Source: an uncultured Bacteroides sp. (GTDB taxonomy: Bacteria > Bacteroidota > Bacteroidia > Bacteroidales > Bacteroidaceae). Taken from it: a stretch of DNA of 56,653 nt. Where the stretch lies: the NCBI RefSeq assembly GCF_963677715.1, contig NZ_OY782494.1, positions 1-56,653 on the forward strand, given 5' to 3'. Below are positions 19,978-30,162 of this stretch, piece after piece. A model generated the notes under the pieces. The model was not told the DNA's origin. It saw only the letters and a program-made list of their open reading frames with translations, and ran no database searches. Every line of letters begins with the position of its first letter. Positions within the stretch are counted from its first letter, which is position 1. Made by a program: the position numbers and the translations under genes.

Positions 19978-21696
19978 ATGAAACAATATATTTTAAATAG
20001 TTTAATAGGGATAACGCTACTTTTGTTTGCTTCATGCAGCGATATTTTAGATGAACAACCTCGTTCGATATTGACTCCGGATTTGTTCAAAACAACTTCG
20101 GGATTACAAGCAGGTCTTACAGCTGCATACGATGGCTTGCGTTATATTTCGGGAACTGAACCGACTATGTGCAGTACGGTATTGGGAACAGACGAATTTA
20201 CTTCTGCTGCATCTGGTGGTAGTAAAGAATTGGATATGACTCCGGGTAATGGCGGTAGTGGCATAAACGCTGCTACTGGTAGCATTAATGTGTTTTGGGT
20301 CTATCCTTTCTCTTTTATCAATACTTGTAACGGTATTATAGAATTTGGAAATGAGGCCGGTTTGAGTAAAGAATTAATTGCCGAAGCCTATTTCCTTCGT
20401 GGCTATTATTACTTTAACATGGTTCAAATGTTTGGTGGCGTACCTCTTGATATGGGTTCTGGTGATTTGAAATTTAATACCACTCCTACTACTCTTTCTA
20501 AGCGAAACACACAGGAAGAAGTATATGCGGCTATTATAGATGATATGAAGTATGCCGCCGAAAATTTGCCAATAAGTCCCCGTTTACCAGGTTGTGCTTT
20601 TCGCGCAACGGCTATTCATTATTTAGCTAAAGTTTATTTGACACATGGTGATAATCAATTAGCGCTTACCGAAGCCGAAAAATTATTGAGCCCAAGTGAT
20701 CCTTATACAGCCAACTCATACGGAGTAGCTTTGCAGCCGACTTATGCAGAGGTCATTAAACCAACCAATGAACGGAACAGTGAAATATTGTTTACCTGCG
20801 AACATAGCGAAGCATATAACTTTAATGAAACTGCTGCCGGATACGGTTCTGGACCGGTGAACAAGGATGATCGTTCTTTATCATATTTCGTACCTAACTA
20901 TCAATCTTTTACATTGGGCAACGGAACATCTGGCTTCTTGGTAAGAACGATAGAATATTCACGTCCATGGATACGTTTTGCTCCTACTTTTGGCTTGTTA
21001 AATAATATATTTGCTGATAAAATAAATGATTCTCGTTTTAATGCCAGTTTTCAGACTGTATGGCTCAATAATGGTACCGCCTCTCCAAATGGCTTGCTAA
21101 ATAAACCTATTAATCCGGGTGATACAGCCTTTGTAATGCTCAGTCATGAAGTCTCAGATGCTTATCGGGCTACAAAAAATTATCGTATATGGACACCAAG
21201 CCAGATGGATAGATCCGTCTATCCGGCACTTAAGAAGTTTTTTGATCCTAACAGACAGGATCCGAACGATGCATCCGGTCGTCCTTTCCTCTTAGCTAAG
21301 TTATCAGAGACTTATCTAATTGCCGCTGAGGCTGCGTTAAATTTAGGGAATGCGTCTAAAGCGCGCGATTATATTTTAGTACTACGTAAACGCGCTGCTA
21401 CTCCGGGCAATGAAGCTACTATGGCAGAAAAAACGCCAGGAGTTGATGGCATTAATATTGATTACATTTTGGATGAACGTGCCCGTGAATTGTGTGGTGA
21501 ACAGATGCGTTGGTTTGACTTGAAGCGTACCGGAAAATGGCGTGATCGTGCCACTACTTATTCTCTCAATGGAACAGATATGATAACCCGCGATATAAAA
21601 AGTAATTACGACTTACGTCCTATTCCACAAGATCAAATTGATTTAATGGGTAATTCTCAAGCTGAAAAGAGCGAATATCAAAATCCGGGTTATTAA
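19978..21696 (+). CDS. SusD-like surface glycan-binding lipoprotein (copy 2)
   Basis: Lid and binding protein for SusC2, 572 residues. The lipobox reads LLFASCSDI and is followed by the SusD opening ILDEQPRS. The TPR-like core has AEAYFLRGYYYFNMV, and the C-terminal motif LDERARELCGEQMRWFDLKR, cited by its core ELCGEQMRWFDL, is clear. Two hairpins, the second a likely terminator, follow the gene. Xylan specificity is inferred from the locus. Confidence 0.95.
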   Translation: MKQYILNSLIGITLLLFASCSDILDEQPRSILTPDLFKTTSGLQAGLTAAYDGLRYISGTEPTMCSTVLGTDEFTSAASGGSKELDMTPGNGGSGINAATGSINVFWVYPFSFINTCNGIIEFGNEAGLSKELIAEAYFLRGYYYFNMVQMFGGVPLDMGSGDLKFNTTPTTLSKRNTQEEVYAAIIDDMKYAAENLPISPRLPGCAFRATAIHYLAKVYLTHGDNQLALTEAEKLLSPSDPYTANSYGVALQPTYAEVIKPTNERNSEILFTCEHSEAYNFNETAAGYGSGPVNKDDRSLSYFVPNYQSFTLGNGTSGFLVRTIEYSRPWIRFAPTFGLLNNIFADKINDSRFNASFQTVWLNNGTASPNGLLNKPINPGDTAFVMLSHEVSDAYRATKNYRIWTPSQMDRSVYPALKKFFDPNRQDPNDASGRPFLLAKLSETYLIAAEAALNLGNASKARDYILVLRKRAATPGNEATMAEKTPGVDGINIDYILDERARELCGEQMRWFDLKRTGKWRDRATTYSLNGTDMITRDIKSNYDLRPIPQDQIDLMGNSQAEKSEYQNPGY

Positions 21697-21706
21697 ATAA
21701 AAAAGG

Positions 21707-21741
21707 ATGTTTACTCACCTAAAGTCGGGTGAATAAAACAT
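21707..21741. other. Hairpin directly after susD2
   Basis: ATGTTTACTCACC (21707-21719) can pair with GGTGAATAAAACAT (21728-21741) apart from one mismatch and one bulge. It may protect the susC2-susD2 message 3' end; there is no strong T run. Confidence 0.5.
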
Positions 21742-21762
21742 TTGTACTATTTATGATATTTT

Positions 21763-21814
21763 ATGGCTGACCGAGATTTTTGCACAGTCTGAGTTTCAGT
21801 CAGCCATATTTTTT
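21763..21814 (+). terminator. Probable intrinsic terminator between susD2 and GH115
   Basis: ATGGCTGAC (21763-21771) pairs perfectly with GTCAGCCAT (21799-21807), followed by ATTTTTTATT. The loop is long (27 nt). It would separate or attenuate transcription between the importer pair and the enzyme genes. Confidence 0.65.
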
Positions 21815-21960
21815 ATTGTATTTGCTATGTGCGAAATTTTGCCACATCTTTGTTTCGTAGTTTGCAAAACCGGTAAAGAAGATATGTATTACTTAGTATC
21901 TAAACGTTACGGCTCAACAGCCGTGTATGATATGAATATTAATTTTATTAGATAAAGATA

Positions 21961-24468
21961 ATGAAGTCCGGATACAAAATTGCCTTTTTATTGTTGACCT
22001 TTTGCATACAACAAACATTGTATGCCCAGGTAGCTCCTCTTATGACGTCCGACAGACAAGATGCCTTTATTATGGCCGAAGGAGGAGTTGTGTCTTCGTT
22101 GCTGGCAGATAAAAATGAAACGCCTGCCGTGATAAGAAGCATCAATAATCTACAAAAAGACATCAATGGAGTGACGGGTGTGCTACCTGCTATTAACAAT
22201 CAATTTTCTACGGACGAGAAACGAATGATTGTTATTGGAACGATTGGTAATAGTCGATACATTGATCAGTTAGTGGAAGCAGGCAAGATAGATGGTACAC
22301 AATTGAGGGGCAAACGTGAAAAATTCATTATTCAGACTATTCATAATCCATTTGCCGGAGTAAAGGAAGCTTTGGTCATAGCCGGAAGTGACAGGAGGGG
22401 AACTGTATATGGTGTGTACGAATTATCGGCACAAATAGGTGTGTCTCCCTGGTATTATTGGGCAGATGTTCCGATAAAGAAGCAAAAGAATATTTATATA
22501 AAACGAGGAATTTATACAGATGGAGAACCGGCCGTAGAATATAGAGGTATCTTTTTGAATGATGAAGCTCCGTCATTAAGTAGTTGGGCTCACAAGCAAT
22601 TTGGTGGATTTAACAGCAAATTTTATGAGAAAGTATTTGAACTTATACTTCGCCTGAAAGGTAATTTTATGTGGCCTGCTATGTGGGGAAATGCTTTTTA
22701 TGATGATGATCCTGCAAATGGGACCTTAGCCGATGAGATGGGGATTATAGTAGGTACTTCGCATCACGAACCAATGGGGCGTGCTCATGATGAATGGAGA
22801 CGGTATGGCAATGGAAAGTGGGATTATAAAAATAATCCGAAAGTGTTAGCCGATTTCTGGAGAGCGGGTATGGAGCGTATGAAAAATTGGGAATCAGTAG
22901 TAACTGTAGGCATGCGTGGCGATGGCGATGAACCGATGAGTCAAAATGCAAATATCGCTTTGTTGGAAAAGATAGTCAAAGATCAGCGCAAAATAATATC
23001 AGAAGTAACAGGTAAAAAAGCTAGTGAGATACCGCAGGTATGGGCACTTTATAAAGAGGTGCAGGATTATTACGATAAAGGCATGCGCGTGCCCGATGAT
23101 GTAACATTGCTACTATGCGATGACAATTGGGGTAATGTACGAAAGTTACCGGACCTCTCTGCAAAGAAGCGTAAAGGGGGTTACGGAATGTATTATCATT
23201 TTGACTATGTCGGTGGTCCGAGAAATTATAAATGGCTCAATGTCTCTCCGATACAACGAGTGTGGGAACAAATGAATCTGACTTATCGCTATGGAGTAGA
23301 TAAATTATGGATTGTGAATGTGGGTGACTTGAAACCTATGGAATATCCCATTCAATTTTTTATGGATATGGCATGGAATCCTAATCGATTTAATGAAAGC
23401 AACTTATTGCAACATACCGAAGATTTTTGTGCCCGTTCATTCGGCAGGCAATATGCCGGGGAAGCGGCGCGTCTTATTAACTTATATACAAAATATAATC
23501 ATCGGGTGACTCCCGAATTATTAAGTGAGAAAACGTATAGCTTGCATAATTATAATGAATTTAAAACCGTAGTCGATGATTATAAAGCCTTATTGCTTGA
23601 TGCTTTGAAACTCGATTACTTGTTACCTATTGCTTATAAGGATGCGTATGATGAATTAGTATTATTCCCCATACAAGCCTGCGCAAATTTATATGAACTC
23701 TATTATGCGGTAGCGATGAACCGTGATTTAGCCAATAAGAATGATGTAAAAGCCAACGGTTGGGCAGATAAAGTGGAAGAATGCTACATGCGCGATTCAC
23801 TTCTCACTCAGCATTATAATAAAGAAATTGCCGGAGGCAAATGGAATCACATGATGGATCAGATTCACATCGGTTATACTTCCTGGCAGGAGCCGAAACA
23901 AAATATAATGCCTGCCGTGAAACGTGTTCTTCAAGATAAAACGAAAGCTCTATCACCTGTGTTTATTGAGCAGAACGGTTATGTTTCGATGGAAGCAGAA
24001 CATTATAGCAAGGCTATGAATGGAGAGAATTCTCATTGGATTGTGATACCTTATTTTGGTAAAACACTTTCAGGGGTGACTACCTTGCCTGTTACGTTGT
24101 TGCCGGATAAAGATACTTATCTGGAGTATGATATGAAATTGGTTTCTACGGGAATGGTGAAACTGGAAGTACTGGTTTCTCCTACCTTGAATTTTAATAG
24201 TAATTGTGGCTTGCGTTATGCCGTTTCTTTTGATGGAGGCGAAGAGCAAATTGTGAATATAAATCAGGTGTATGACGCCGCACAAATGGAACATTGGCAG
24301 GCCAATCGTATTAACCGGACTGTAACTATGCATCAGATAACAAGTCCGGGAAAACATACATTACGTTTCCGTCCATTGGATCCGGGCATTGTATTGCAAA
24401 AGTTGATGTTGGATATGGGCGGGCTGAAAACATCATGGTTGGGAGCTCCCGAGAGTGATATAGAATAA
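21961..24468 (+). CDS. GH115 xylan alpha-glucuronidase
   Basis: Removes (4-O-methyl-)glucuronic acid side chains, including from internal xylose units, from polymeric or large xylan fragments. The 835-residue protein has a cleavable signal peptide ending at LYAQ and is thus periplasmic or exported. Motifs I associate with GH115 are GTSHHEPMGRAHDEW, TVGMRGDGDEPM, LLCDDNWGN and GMYYHFDYVGGP. The C-terminal part from about 660 is a beta-sandwich (GYVSMEAEHY) typical of the family. It starts the enzyme run after a 264-nt gap holding a terminator, so it likely has its own promoter or relies on read-through. Together with GH67 it covers both internal and terminal glucuronic acid. Confidence 0.94.
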   Translation: MKSGYKIAFLLLTFCIQQTLYAQVAPLMTSDRQDAFIMAEGGVVSSLLADKNETPAVIRSINNLQKDINGVTGVLPAINNQFSTDEKRMIVIGTIGNSRYIDQLVEAGKIDGTQLRGKREKFIIQTIHNPFAGVKEALVIAGSDRRGTVYGVYELSAQIGVSPWYYWADVPIKKQKNIYIKRGIYTDGEPAVEYRGIFLNDEAPSLSSWAHKQFGGFNSKFYEKVFELILRLKGNFMWPAMWGNAFYDDDPANGTLADEMGIIVGTSHHEPMGRAHDEWRRYGNGKWDYKNNPKVLADFWRAGMERMKNWESVVTVGMRGDGDEPMSQNANIALLEKIVKDQRKIISEVTGKKASEIPQVWALYKEVQDYYDKGMRVPDDVTLLLCDDNWGNVRKLPDLSAKKRKGGYGMYYHFDYVGGPRNYKWLNVSPIQRVWEQMNLTYRYGVDKLWIVNVGDLKPMEYPIQFFMDMAWNPNRFNESNLLQHTEDFCARSFGRQYAGEAARLINLYTKYNHRVTPELLSEKTYSLHNYNEFKTVVDDYKALLLDALKLDYLLPIAYKDAYDELVLFPIQACANLYELYYAVAMNRDLANKNDVKANGWADKVEECYMRDSLLTQHYNKEIAGGKWNHMMDQIHIGYTSWQEPKQNIMPAVKRVLQDKTKALSPVFIEQNGYVSMEAEHYSKAMNGENSHWIVIPYFGKTLSGVTTLPVTLLPDKDTYLEYDMKLVSTGMVKLEVLVSPTLNFNSNCGLRYAVSFDGGEEQIVNINQVYDAAQMEHWQANRINRTVTMHQITSPGKHTLRFRPLDPGIVLQKLMLDMGGLKTSWLGAPESDIE

Positions 24469-24493
24469 ATGAATAAATATAGTTAGGTAGATC

Positions 24494-26428
24494 ATGGTTA
24501 GTAAGTTTTTTTTAAAGGTTAGTTTAGTTGTAATGTTCACTCTTTGCTTCGCACGATTGTGCGAAGCAAAGGTGAAATTACCGGCATTTATTTCTGACGG
24601 AATGGTGCTTCAGAGGGGGCAGAATTTATGTGTTTGGGGCATGGCTGATCCGGGTGAAAAAGTCGTTGTTAATTTTCTGGATAATAAATATCAAACCTGT
24701 GCCGACGTACAAGGAAACTGGAAGCTGACTTTGCCGCCAATGAAAGCGGGAGGCCCTTATACAATGACCGTCAATGAAATACAGTTAAAGAATATTCTGA
24801 TTGGTGATGTATGGCTTTGTTCGGGGCAGTCTAATATGGAACTGCCTGTTTCCAGAGTCACGGATATGTTTCGTTCGGAGGTAGAGAAAGACAGCAATTC
24901 AATGATTCATTATATAAAAACGCCTTTAGATTATAACTTTCATGCTCCGCAAGCGGATATTAAGCCCAGTGCATGGATAGCGCTGACACCGGAAAATGCG
25001 ATGTCATTTTCGGCAGTAGCTTATTTCTTTGCAAAAGATTTATATGCCAAAACTAAAGTACCAGTCGGCCTTATTAACTCAAGCGTGGGTGGTTCGCCTA
25101 TAGAAGCATGGATTAGTGAAGAAGGATTAAAATCTTTTCCTTTATATCTGAACAGTAAGAATCTTTGCGAATCGGATAAATATGTAGCTGACGTCAAAGA
25201 ACTGGAAAACGAAAGACAAAACTTGTGGAATATCACGCTTTATAAATCGGATGCAGGGCTACATGGCAGCCAGCCATGGTACATGCCGGAATATAATGAC
25301 TCATCATGGATTAAAAAGGATCTGTTTGATACAACATGGGCTACTAATGGTCTTAATCCGATTAACGGTTCACATTGGTTTAGTAAAGAGTTTGATGTGC
25401 CGCAGAAGTTTGTGGGTCAGGAAGCGACTCTTCGTTTAGGACGTATTATTGATGCCGATTCGGCTTATGTGAACGGAACATTTGTAGGTACGGTGTCTTA
25501 TCAATATCCTCCCCGCATCTATAAGATTCCTGCCCATTTATTAAAAGTCGGTAAGAACAAAATAACCGTGCGCTTGATAAGTTATGGCGGACCGGCCGGG
25601 TTTGTAAAAGATAAGCCTTATAAGATTCTGTTTAATGAAGGAGAAATCGATCTTCGGGGAGAGTGGAAATACAAACCGGGTGTTGAAATGCCGTCGATGC
25701 CTTCTCAAACATTCTTTCAGTACAAACCGGTGGGGTTGTACAATGCTATGATAGCCCCTTTGTTGTCGTACAAATTTGCCGGAGTTATATGGTATCAGGG
25801 CGAATCGAATGTTGAAAGATATAATGAGTATGATGTTCTGCTGTCTACTTTGATTAATGATTGGAGAAATAAGTTGCACTCTCCTGAATTGCCTTTTCTC
25901 ATTGTGCAACTACCTAATTATATGAAATCACACTCCGAACCTGTTGAAAGTTATTGGGCTGAACTGAGAGATAAACAATTCAAAATAAGTCGCACCGTTT
26001 CCAATACGGCACTTGTTGTAGCGATTGATTTGGGAGAATGGAATGACATTCATCCGTTGAACAAGAAAGCAGTAGGGCACCGACTTTCTTTGCAGGCTCA
26101 GAAACTGGTGTATGGAGATAAAAAACTTGTGGCAGATGGCCCTGTGTATAAATCTGTATCTATAGAAGGTAATAAGATGATTCTTACTTTCTGTGAGGGG
26201 ACGGACGATTTACAACCTGTAACTGAATTGAAAGGTTTTGAGATTGCCGGAACGGATGGCGTTTTTAAATGGGCTGATGCCAAAGTAGAAGGACATAAAG
26301 TGATTGTCTGCAAGGATGGCATAACCGCTCCTGTAGCTGTGCGCTATGGATGGGATGACAATCCTGTCGGGATAAATCTGACAAATAAAGCGGGAATTCC
26401 TGCTTCACCTTTTAGAACCAAATATTAA
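24494..26428 (+). CDS. SGNH/sialate-O-acetylesterase-like acetyl xylan esterase with inserted jelly-roll
   Basis: Predicted O-acetylesterase, 644 residues, with signal peptide ending near LCEAKV. A small N-terminal beta domain precedes the SGNH fold. The catalytic Ser113 is in LCSGQSNMELP, the oxyanion Asn in WYQGESN, and Asp518/His520 in NDIHP. The fold is interrupted at about 255-385 by a beta-galactosidase-type jelly-roll (SHWFSKEFDVPQ, DADSAYVNG). The annotation name for the family is sialate esterase, but between GH115 and a sugar symporter the substrate is almost certainly acetylated xylan. The layout with an insert fits carbohydrate esterase family CE20. It starts 25 nt after GH115. 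Confidence 0.88.
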   Translation: MVSKFFLKVSLVVMFTLCFARLCEAKVKLPAFISDGMVLQRGQNLCVWGMADPGEKVVVNFLDNKYQTCADVQGNWKLTLPPMKAGGPYTMTVNEIQLKNILIGDVWLCSGQSNMELPVSRVTDMFRSEVEKDSNSMIHYIKTPLDYNFHAPQADIKPSAWIALTPENAMSFSAVAYFFAKDLYAKTKVPVGLINSSVGGSPIEAWISEEGLKSFPLYLNSKNLCESDKYVADVKELENERQNLWNITLYKSDAGLHGSQPWYMPEYNDSSWIKKDLFDTTWATNGLNPINGSHWFSKEFDVPQKFVGQEATLRLGRIIDADSAYVNGTFVGTVSYQYPPRIYKIPAHLLKVGKNKITVRLISYGGPAGFVKDKPYKILFNEGEIDLRGEWKYKPGVEMPSMPSQTFFQYKPVGLYNAMIAPLLSYKFAGVIWYQGESNVERYNEYDVLLSTLINDWRNKLHSPELPFLIVQLPNYMKSHSEPVESYWAELRDKQFKISRTVSNTALVVAIDLGEWNDIHPLNKKAVGHRLSLQAQKLVYGDKKLVADGPVYKSVSIEGNKMILTFCEGTDDLQPVTELKGFEIAGTDGVFKWADAKVEGHKVIVCKDGITAPVAVRYGWDDNPVGINLTNKAGIPASPFRTKY

Positions 26429-26447
26429 TCTATAAAAAATAAGCACG

Positions 26448-27929
26448 ATGAACATTTCCTCTCAAAAAGTGTCGCTGGGCGAAAAAATCGGTTATAGTCT
26501 GGGAGACGGTTCGGCGAACCTGATTTTCCAGATGATGATGATGTTTCAGCTTTTTTTCTACACAGATGTGTTTGGTATCAAAGCCACTGCCGCCGGCATG
26601 ATACTATTGACTGCCCGTTTCTTCGATGCGTTTGTTGACCCGTTGGTTGGCATTCTTTCCGATCGAACAAATACTCGTTGGGGCAAATATCGTCCGTGGC
26701 TTTTATGGACGGCTATTCCGTTTGCGTTGTTTTTCATTTTGGCATTTACTACGCCCGATCTTAGCGAGAGAGGAAAAATAATTTATGCCGGCGTCACCTA
26801 TACGTTGCTGATGTCTATCTATTCGTTTAATAATACGCCTTACTCTTCATTGGGAGGGGTTATGACAAGTGATATAAAAGAGCGTACCAGCATTTCGTCC
26901 GTACGTTTTGTTACGGCTACTATTGCTACATTTATTGTTCAAGGTCTTACCCTGCCATTAGTCTCTAAATTTGGTCATGGTGATGCGCAAAGGGGATGGT
27001 TCTCTACGATTACTCTTTTTGCCGTTATTGCAGTTGTATTGTTGGTTATTACTTTCTTTACTACAAAAGAGCGTATTGTTCCTCCACCCAATCAGAGAAA
27101 TTCCATTAAACAGGACTTTAAAGATATAGTGGGAAATCGTCCATGGAAATCTATGTTTGTATTAACACTGTTTCTTTTTATCACCTTGGCTATGTGGGGG
27201 AGTAGTATGTCTTACTATTTTAACTATTTTGTAGATAAGACAGCCTTATTTGATTTTCTGAGACATTTTGATTTGGTGAGTGTAGACGGAGGAAGTTATG
27301 GGTTGTGGCATCGGTTTCTTAATGCTTTCGGGCTGATAGCGTTGTCTGATCATAGTAATGTTTTTGCTGTAGGGTTCAGCCTTTTTAATATGATTGGTCA
27401 ACTTATAACACTGGCGGGAGTTGTGTTTCTGTCCGGCTACCTTTCTAATATTTTCGGCAAACGAAATGTGTTTATTCTCTGTTTGGCTTTGACCGGTTGC
27501 TTTACGAGTTTATTTTTTCTGGTAGATTCTACAAATGTCGGACTTATTTTTACCATCAATATTCTAAAGAGTATGGCTTATGCTCCGACTATTCCTTTGC
27601 TTTGGGCAATGATGGGCGATGTAGCCGATCATTCAGAATGGGTACATCACAGACGTGCTACAGGTTTTGTCTTTGCCGGAATCGTTTTTGCCTTGAAGGC
27701 CGGTTTGGGCTTGGGTGGTGCCATTTGCGGAGGCCTGGTCGATTGGTTTGGTTTTGTGCCCAATGCAGTGCAAACAGATTCTGCTATTGTAGGCATCAAA
27801 CTTACTTCAAGTCTCATTCCGGCAATCACTTTCTTCATTGGTGTTGTTGCCCTTTTCTTTTATCCTATTTCTAAAAAGTTAAATGAGAAAATCCAATTAG
27901 AACTGTCGGATAGAAGAACAAACAACTAA
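26448..27929 (+). CDS. GPH-family (MFS) sugar:cation symporter
   Basis: Inner-membrane transporter of the glycoside-pentoside-hexuronide family, 493 residues with about 12 hydrophobic helices. Family signs near the N terminus are KIGYSLGDGSANLIFQ and the loop FVDPLVGILSDRTNTRWGKYR (core DPLVGILSDRTNTRWGKYR). A second hallmark segment, MMGDVADHSEW, lies near residue 390. It follows the esterase by 19 nt and precedes GH10. Known relatives move xylosides or glucuronides with Na+ or H+; short xylo-oligosaccharides or aldouronates are the most likely cargo here. Confidence 0.93.
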   Translation: MNISSQKVSLGEKIGYSLGDGSANLIFQMMMMFQLFFYTDVFGIKATAAGMILLTARFFDAFVDPLVGILSDRTNTRWGKYRPWLLWTAIPFALFFILAFTTPDLSERGKIIYAGVTYTLLMSIYSFNNTPYSSLGGVMTSDIKERTSISSVRFVTATIATFIVQGLTLPLVSKFGHGDAQRGWFSTITLFAVIAVVLLVITFFTTKERIVPPPNQRNSIKQDFKDIVGNRPWKSMFVLTLFLFITLAMWGSSMSYYFNYFVDKTALFDFLRHFDLVSVDGGSYGLWHRFLNAFGLIALSDHSNVFAVGFSLFNMIGQLITLAGVVFLSGYLSNIFGKRNVFILCLALTGCFTSLFFLVDSTNVGLIFTINILKSMAYAPTIPLLWAMMGDVADHSEWVHHRRATGFVFAGIVFALKAGLGLGGAICGGLVDWFGFVPNAVQTDSAIVGIKLTSSLIPAITFFIGVVALFFYPISKKLNEKIQLELSDRRTNN

Positions 27930-27956
27930 TTATTAACTATTTATGATGTACAGATT

Positions 27957-29102
27957 ATGAAAATATATCATTGGGCTATTTGTGCGGGGATTTTTTGGAT
28001 TCCGATCTTGTCCGGCTGTAAAACATCCGAAAGTAAAGGGGAGATATCATTAAAAAAATCGCTGGAAGGAAAATTCCTGATTGGTGTTGCGGTGAACGAT
28101 GCTCAGGCATCGGGACAAGATACGGCAGGCATTCGTATTATAAAACAACATTTTAATGCTCTTGTGGCAGAGAATTGTATGAAGAGTGAAGTTATTCATC
28201 CCGAGGAAGATAAGTTTGACTTTACTCAAGCCGACCGTCTTGTCGATTTTGGTGAAAGGAATAAAATGGTGGTTACCGGCCACAACCTGATTTGGCATTC
28301 GCAACTGTCTCCCTGGTTTTGTGTGGATAAGGATGGTAAGAATGTATCACGCGAGGTTTTGATTGAACGAATGAAAAAACATATCCATGCAATTGTAGGG
28401 CGCTATAAAGGGCGTATTCTTGGCTGGGATGTAGTGAATGAGGCAATTGAGGATGATGGTTCTTATCGTAAAAGTAAATTTTACGAAATACTTGGAGAAG
28501 ATTATATTCCTCTGGCTTTTCAGTTTGCACACGAGGCCGATCCGAATGCAGAGCTTTATTACAATGATTATTCCATGTCTCATGAAGGCAAACGGGAAGG
28601 GGTCGTGAAATTGGTTCATAAATTGAAAAGCATGGGGCTTCGAATTGATGCTGTAGGCATGCAGGGACATATGCAGATGGATTTCCCGAAAATAGAAGAG
28701 TTTGAGAAAAGCATGCTGGCTTTTGCTAATGCCGGAGTGAAAGTGATGATAACAGAAATGGATATGACGTTATTGCCTTCTCCCAAACGAAACATGGGGG
28801 CAGATGTAGCTACCGACTTTACCTATAAAAAAGAGTTGGATCCTTATCCGGATGCTTTGCCCGATTCGGTGTCATTAGCATGGAACCGCCGCATGGAGGA
28901 TTTCTTTAAGTTGTTTTTAAAGCATAGCGATAAAATTAGCCGTGTAACCATTTGGGGCGTGGCCGATTCTGATTCCTGGCGAAATTTCTGGCCGATAAAG
29001 GGAAGAACGGATTACCCATTACTTTTCGATCGTAATCATCACCCCAAACCGGTGGTAAGTGCTATCATTAAAGATGCTGTCGACGAAAATCGTAGCAATT
29101 AA
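27957..29102 (+). CDS. GH10 endo-xylanase, compact lipoprotein
   Basis: Single-domain endo-beta-1,4-xylanase of 381 residues. The lipobox is ILSGCKTS near residue 21. The GH10 barrel is complete with [10 protein letters not shown], acid/base Glu162 in [18 protein letters not shown], and nucleophile Glu267 in MITEMDMTL. Unlike the first GH10 it has no inserted binding modules, so it likely acts on shorter, imported xylan fragments in the periplasm. It sits between the symporter and GH43 in one operon. Confidence 0.96.
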   Translation: MKIYHWAICAGIFWIPILSGCKTSESKGEISLKKSLEGKFLIGVAVNDAQASGQDTAGIRIIKQHFNALVAENCMKSEVIHPEEDKFDFTQADRLVDFGERNKMVVTGHNLIWHSQLSPWFCVDKDGKNVSREVLIERMKKHIHAIVGRYKGRILGWDVVNEAIEDDGSYRKSKFYEILGEDYIPLAFQFAHEADPNAELYYNDYSMSHEGKREGVVKLVHKLKSMGLRIDAVGMQGHMQMDFPKIEEFEKSMLAFANAGVKVMITEMDMTLLPSPKRNMGADVATDFTYKKELDPYPDALPDSVSLAWNRRMEDFFKLFLKHSDKISRVTIWGVADSDSWRNFWPIKGRTDYPLLFDRNHHPKPVVSAIIKDAVDENRSN

Positions 29103-29136
29103 TTAACTTAAGCAAGAGAATAAACGTTATAATTAT

Positions 29137-30111
29137 ATGAAGAAAGAAGCAAGATATCTGGTACCGGGCGACTATATGGCCGATCCTGCCGTACACGTTT
29201 TCAATGGGAAGCTTTATATTTATCCTTCACATGATCGCGAAAGTGGCATTCCGGAGAATGATAACGGCGATCATTTTGATATGAATGATTACCACGTCTT
29301 TTCCATGGAAAGCATGGACGATGAAGTTACCGATCATGGGGTGGTGCTTGCAGTGAAAGAAATTCCCTGGGCAGGGCGCCAGTTGTGGGATTGCGATTGT
29401 GCCCATAAAAACGGGAAATACTATTTATATTTTCCGTTAAAAGATAAAACGGATATTTTTCGTATTGGCGTGGCGGTAAGTGATAAGCCCGAGGGGCCTT
29501 TTATTCCACAGGCAAATCCTATCAGAGGGAGTTATAGCATTGATCCGGCTGTGTTCGATGATGGAGACGGTAACTTTTACATGTATTTCGGTGGGCTGTG
29601 GGGCGGCCAATTGCAACGCTATCGCAACAATAAAGCGCAAGAAAATGGAGAATTTCCGAAAGATACTGAGCCCGCTTTGCCATCGCGGGTTGTTAGGTTG
29701 AGCAATGACATGCTGGAGTTTGCCGAAGAGCCACGGGCTGTTGTCATCTTAGGTGAGAACGGGAAACCACTCACTGCCGGAGATAACACCCGTCGTTTTT
29801 TTGAAGCTTCGTGGATGCATAAATATAACGGGAAATATTATTTCTCTTATTCTACGGGAGATACGCATCGGTTATGTTATGCCATTGGCGATAATCCGTA
29901 CGGGCCGTTCATTTATCAGGGCGTGATACTCACACCTGTGGTGGGGTGGACTACTCATCATGCTATCTGTGAGTTTAAAGGAAAATGGTATCTGTTTCAT
30001 CACGACAGTGTACCTTCGGGCGGACGCACATGGTTGCGCAGCCTAAAGGTTTGCGAATTGGAGTATAACGCTGATGGCACTATTCAGACCATTAATGGTG
30101 GTGGTGAATAG
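29137..30111 (+). CDS. GH43 subfamily 1-type beta-xylosidase, cytoplasmic
   Basis: Exo-acting enzyme expected to release xylose (or arabinose) from short oligosaccharides. The 324-residue protein is a single five-bladed propeller without signal peptide, so it should act in the cytoplasm on sugars brought in by the symporter. The catalytic triad is visible: general base Asp16 in YMADPAV, Asp136 in YSIDPAVFDDG, and acid Glu223 in RRFFEASW. Short length and the wording of the motifs suit subfamily GH43_1. It is distinct from the decayed GH43_12 near the HTCS. Confidence 0.93.
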   Translation: MKKEARYLVPGDYMADPAVHVFNGKLYIYPSHDRESGIPENDNGDHFDMNDYHVFSMESMDDEVTDHGVVLAVKEIPWAGRQLWDCDCAHKNGKYYLYFPLKDKTDIFRIGVAVSDKPEGPFIPQANPIRGSYSIDPAVFDDGDGNFYMYFGGLWGGQLQRYRNNKAQENGEFPKDTEPALPSRVVRLSNDMLEFAEEPRAVVILGENGKPLTAGDNTRRFFEASWMHKYNGKYYFSYSTGDTHRLCYAIGDNPYGPFIYQGVILTPVVGWTTHHAICEFKGKWYLFHHDSVPSGGRTWLRSLKVCELEYNADGTIQTINGGGE

Positions 30112-30162
30112 GGGTTTGCGTAACAAGATTATTTATCTACATATTATTCAAACTGATTAATC

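Noticed and set aside
27497-27874. 125-codon frame inside the symporter
   Set aside because: Same strand but another frame of a clear GPH symporter, Cys- and Arg-rich, no start signal.
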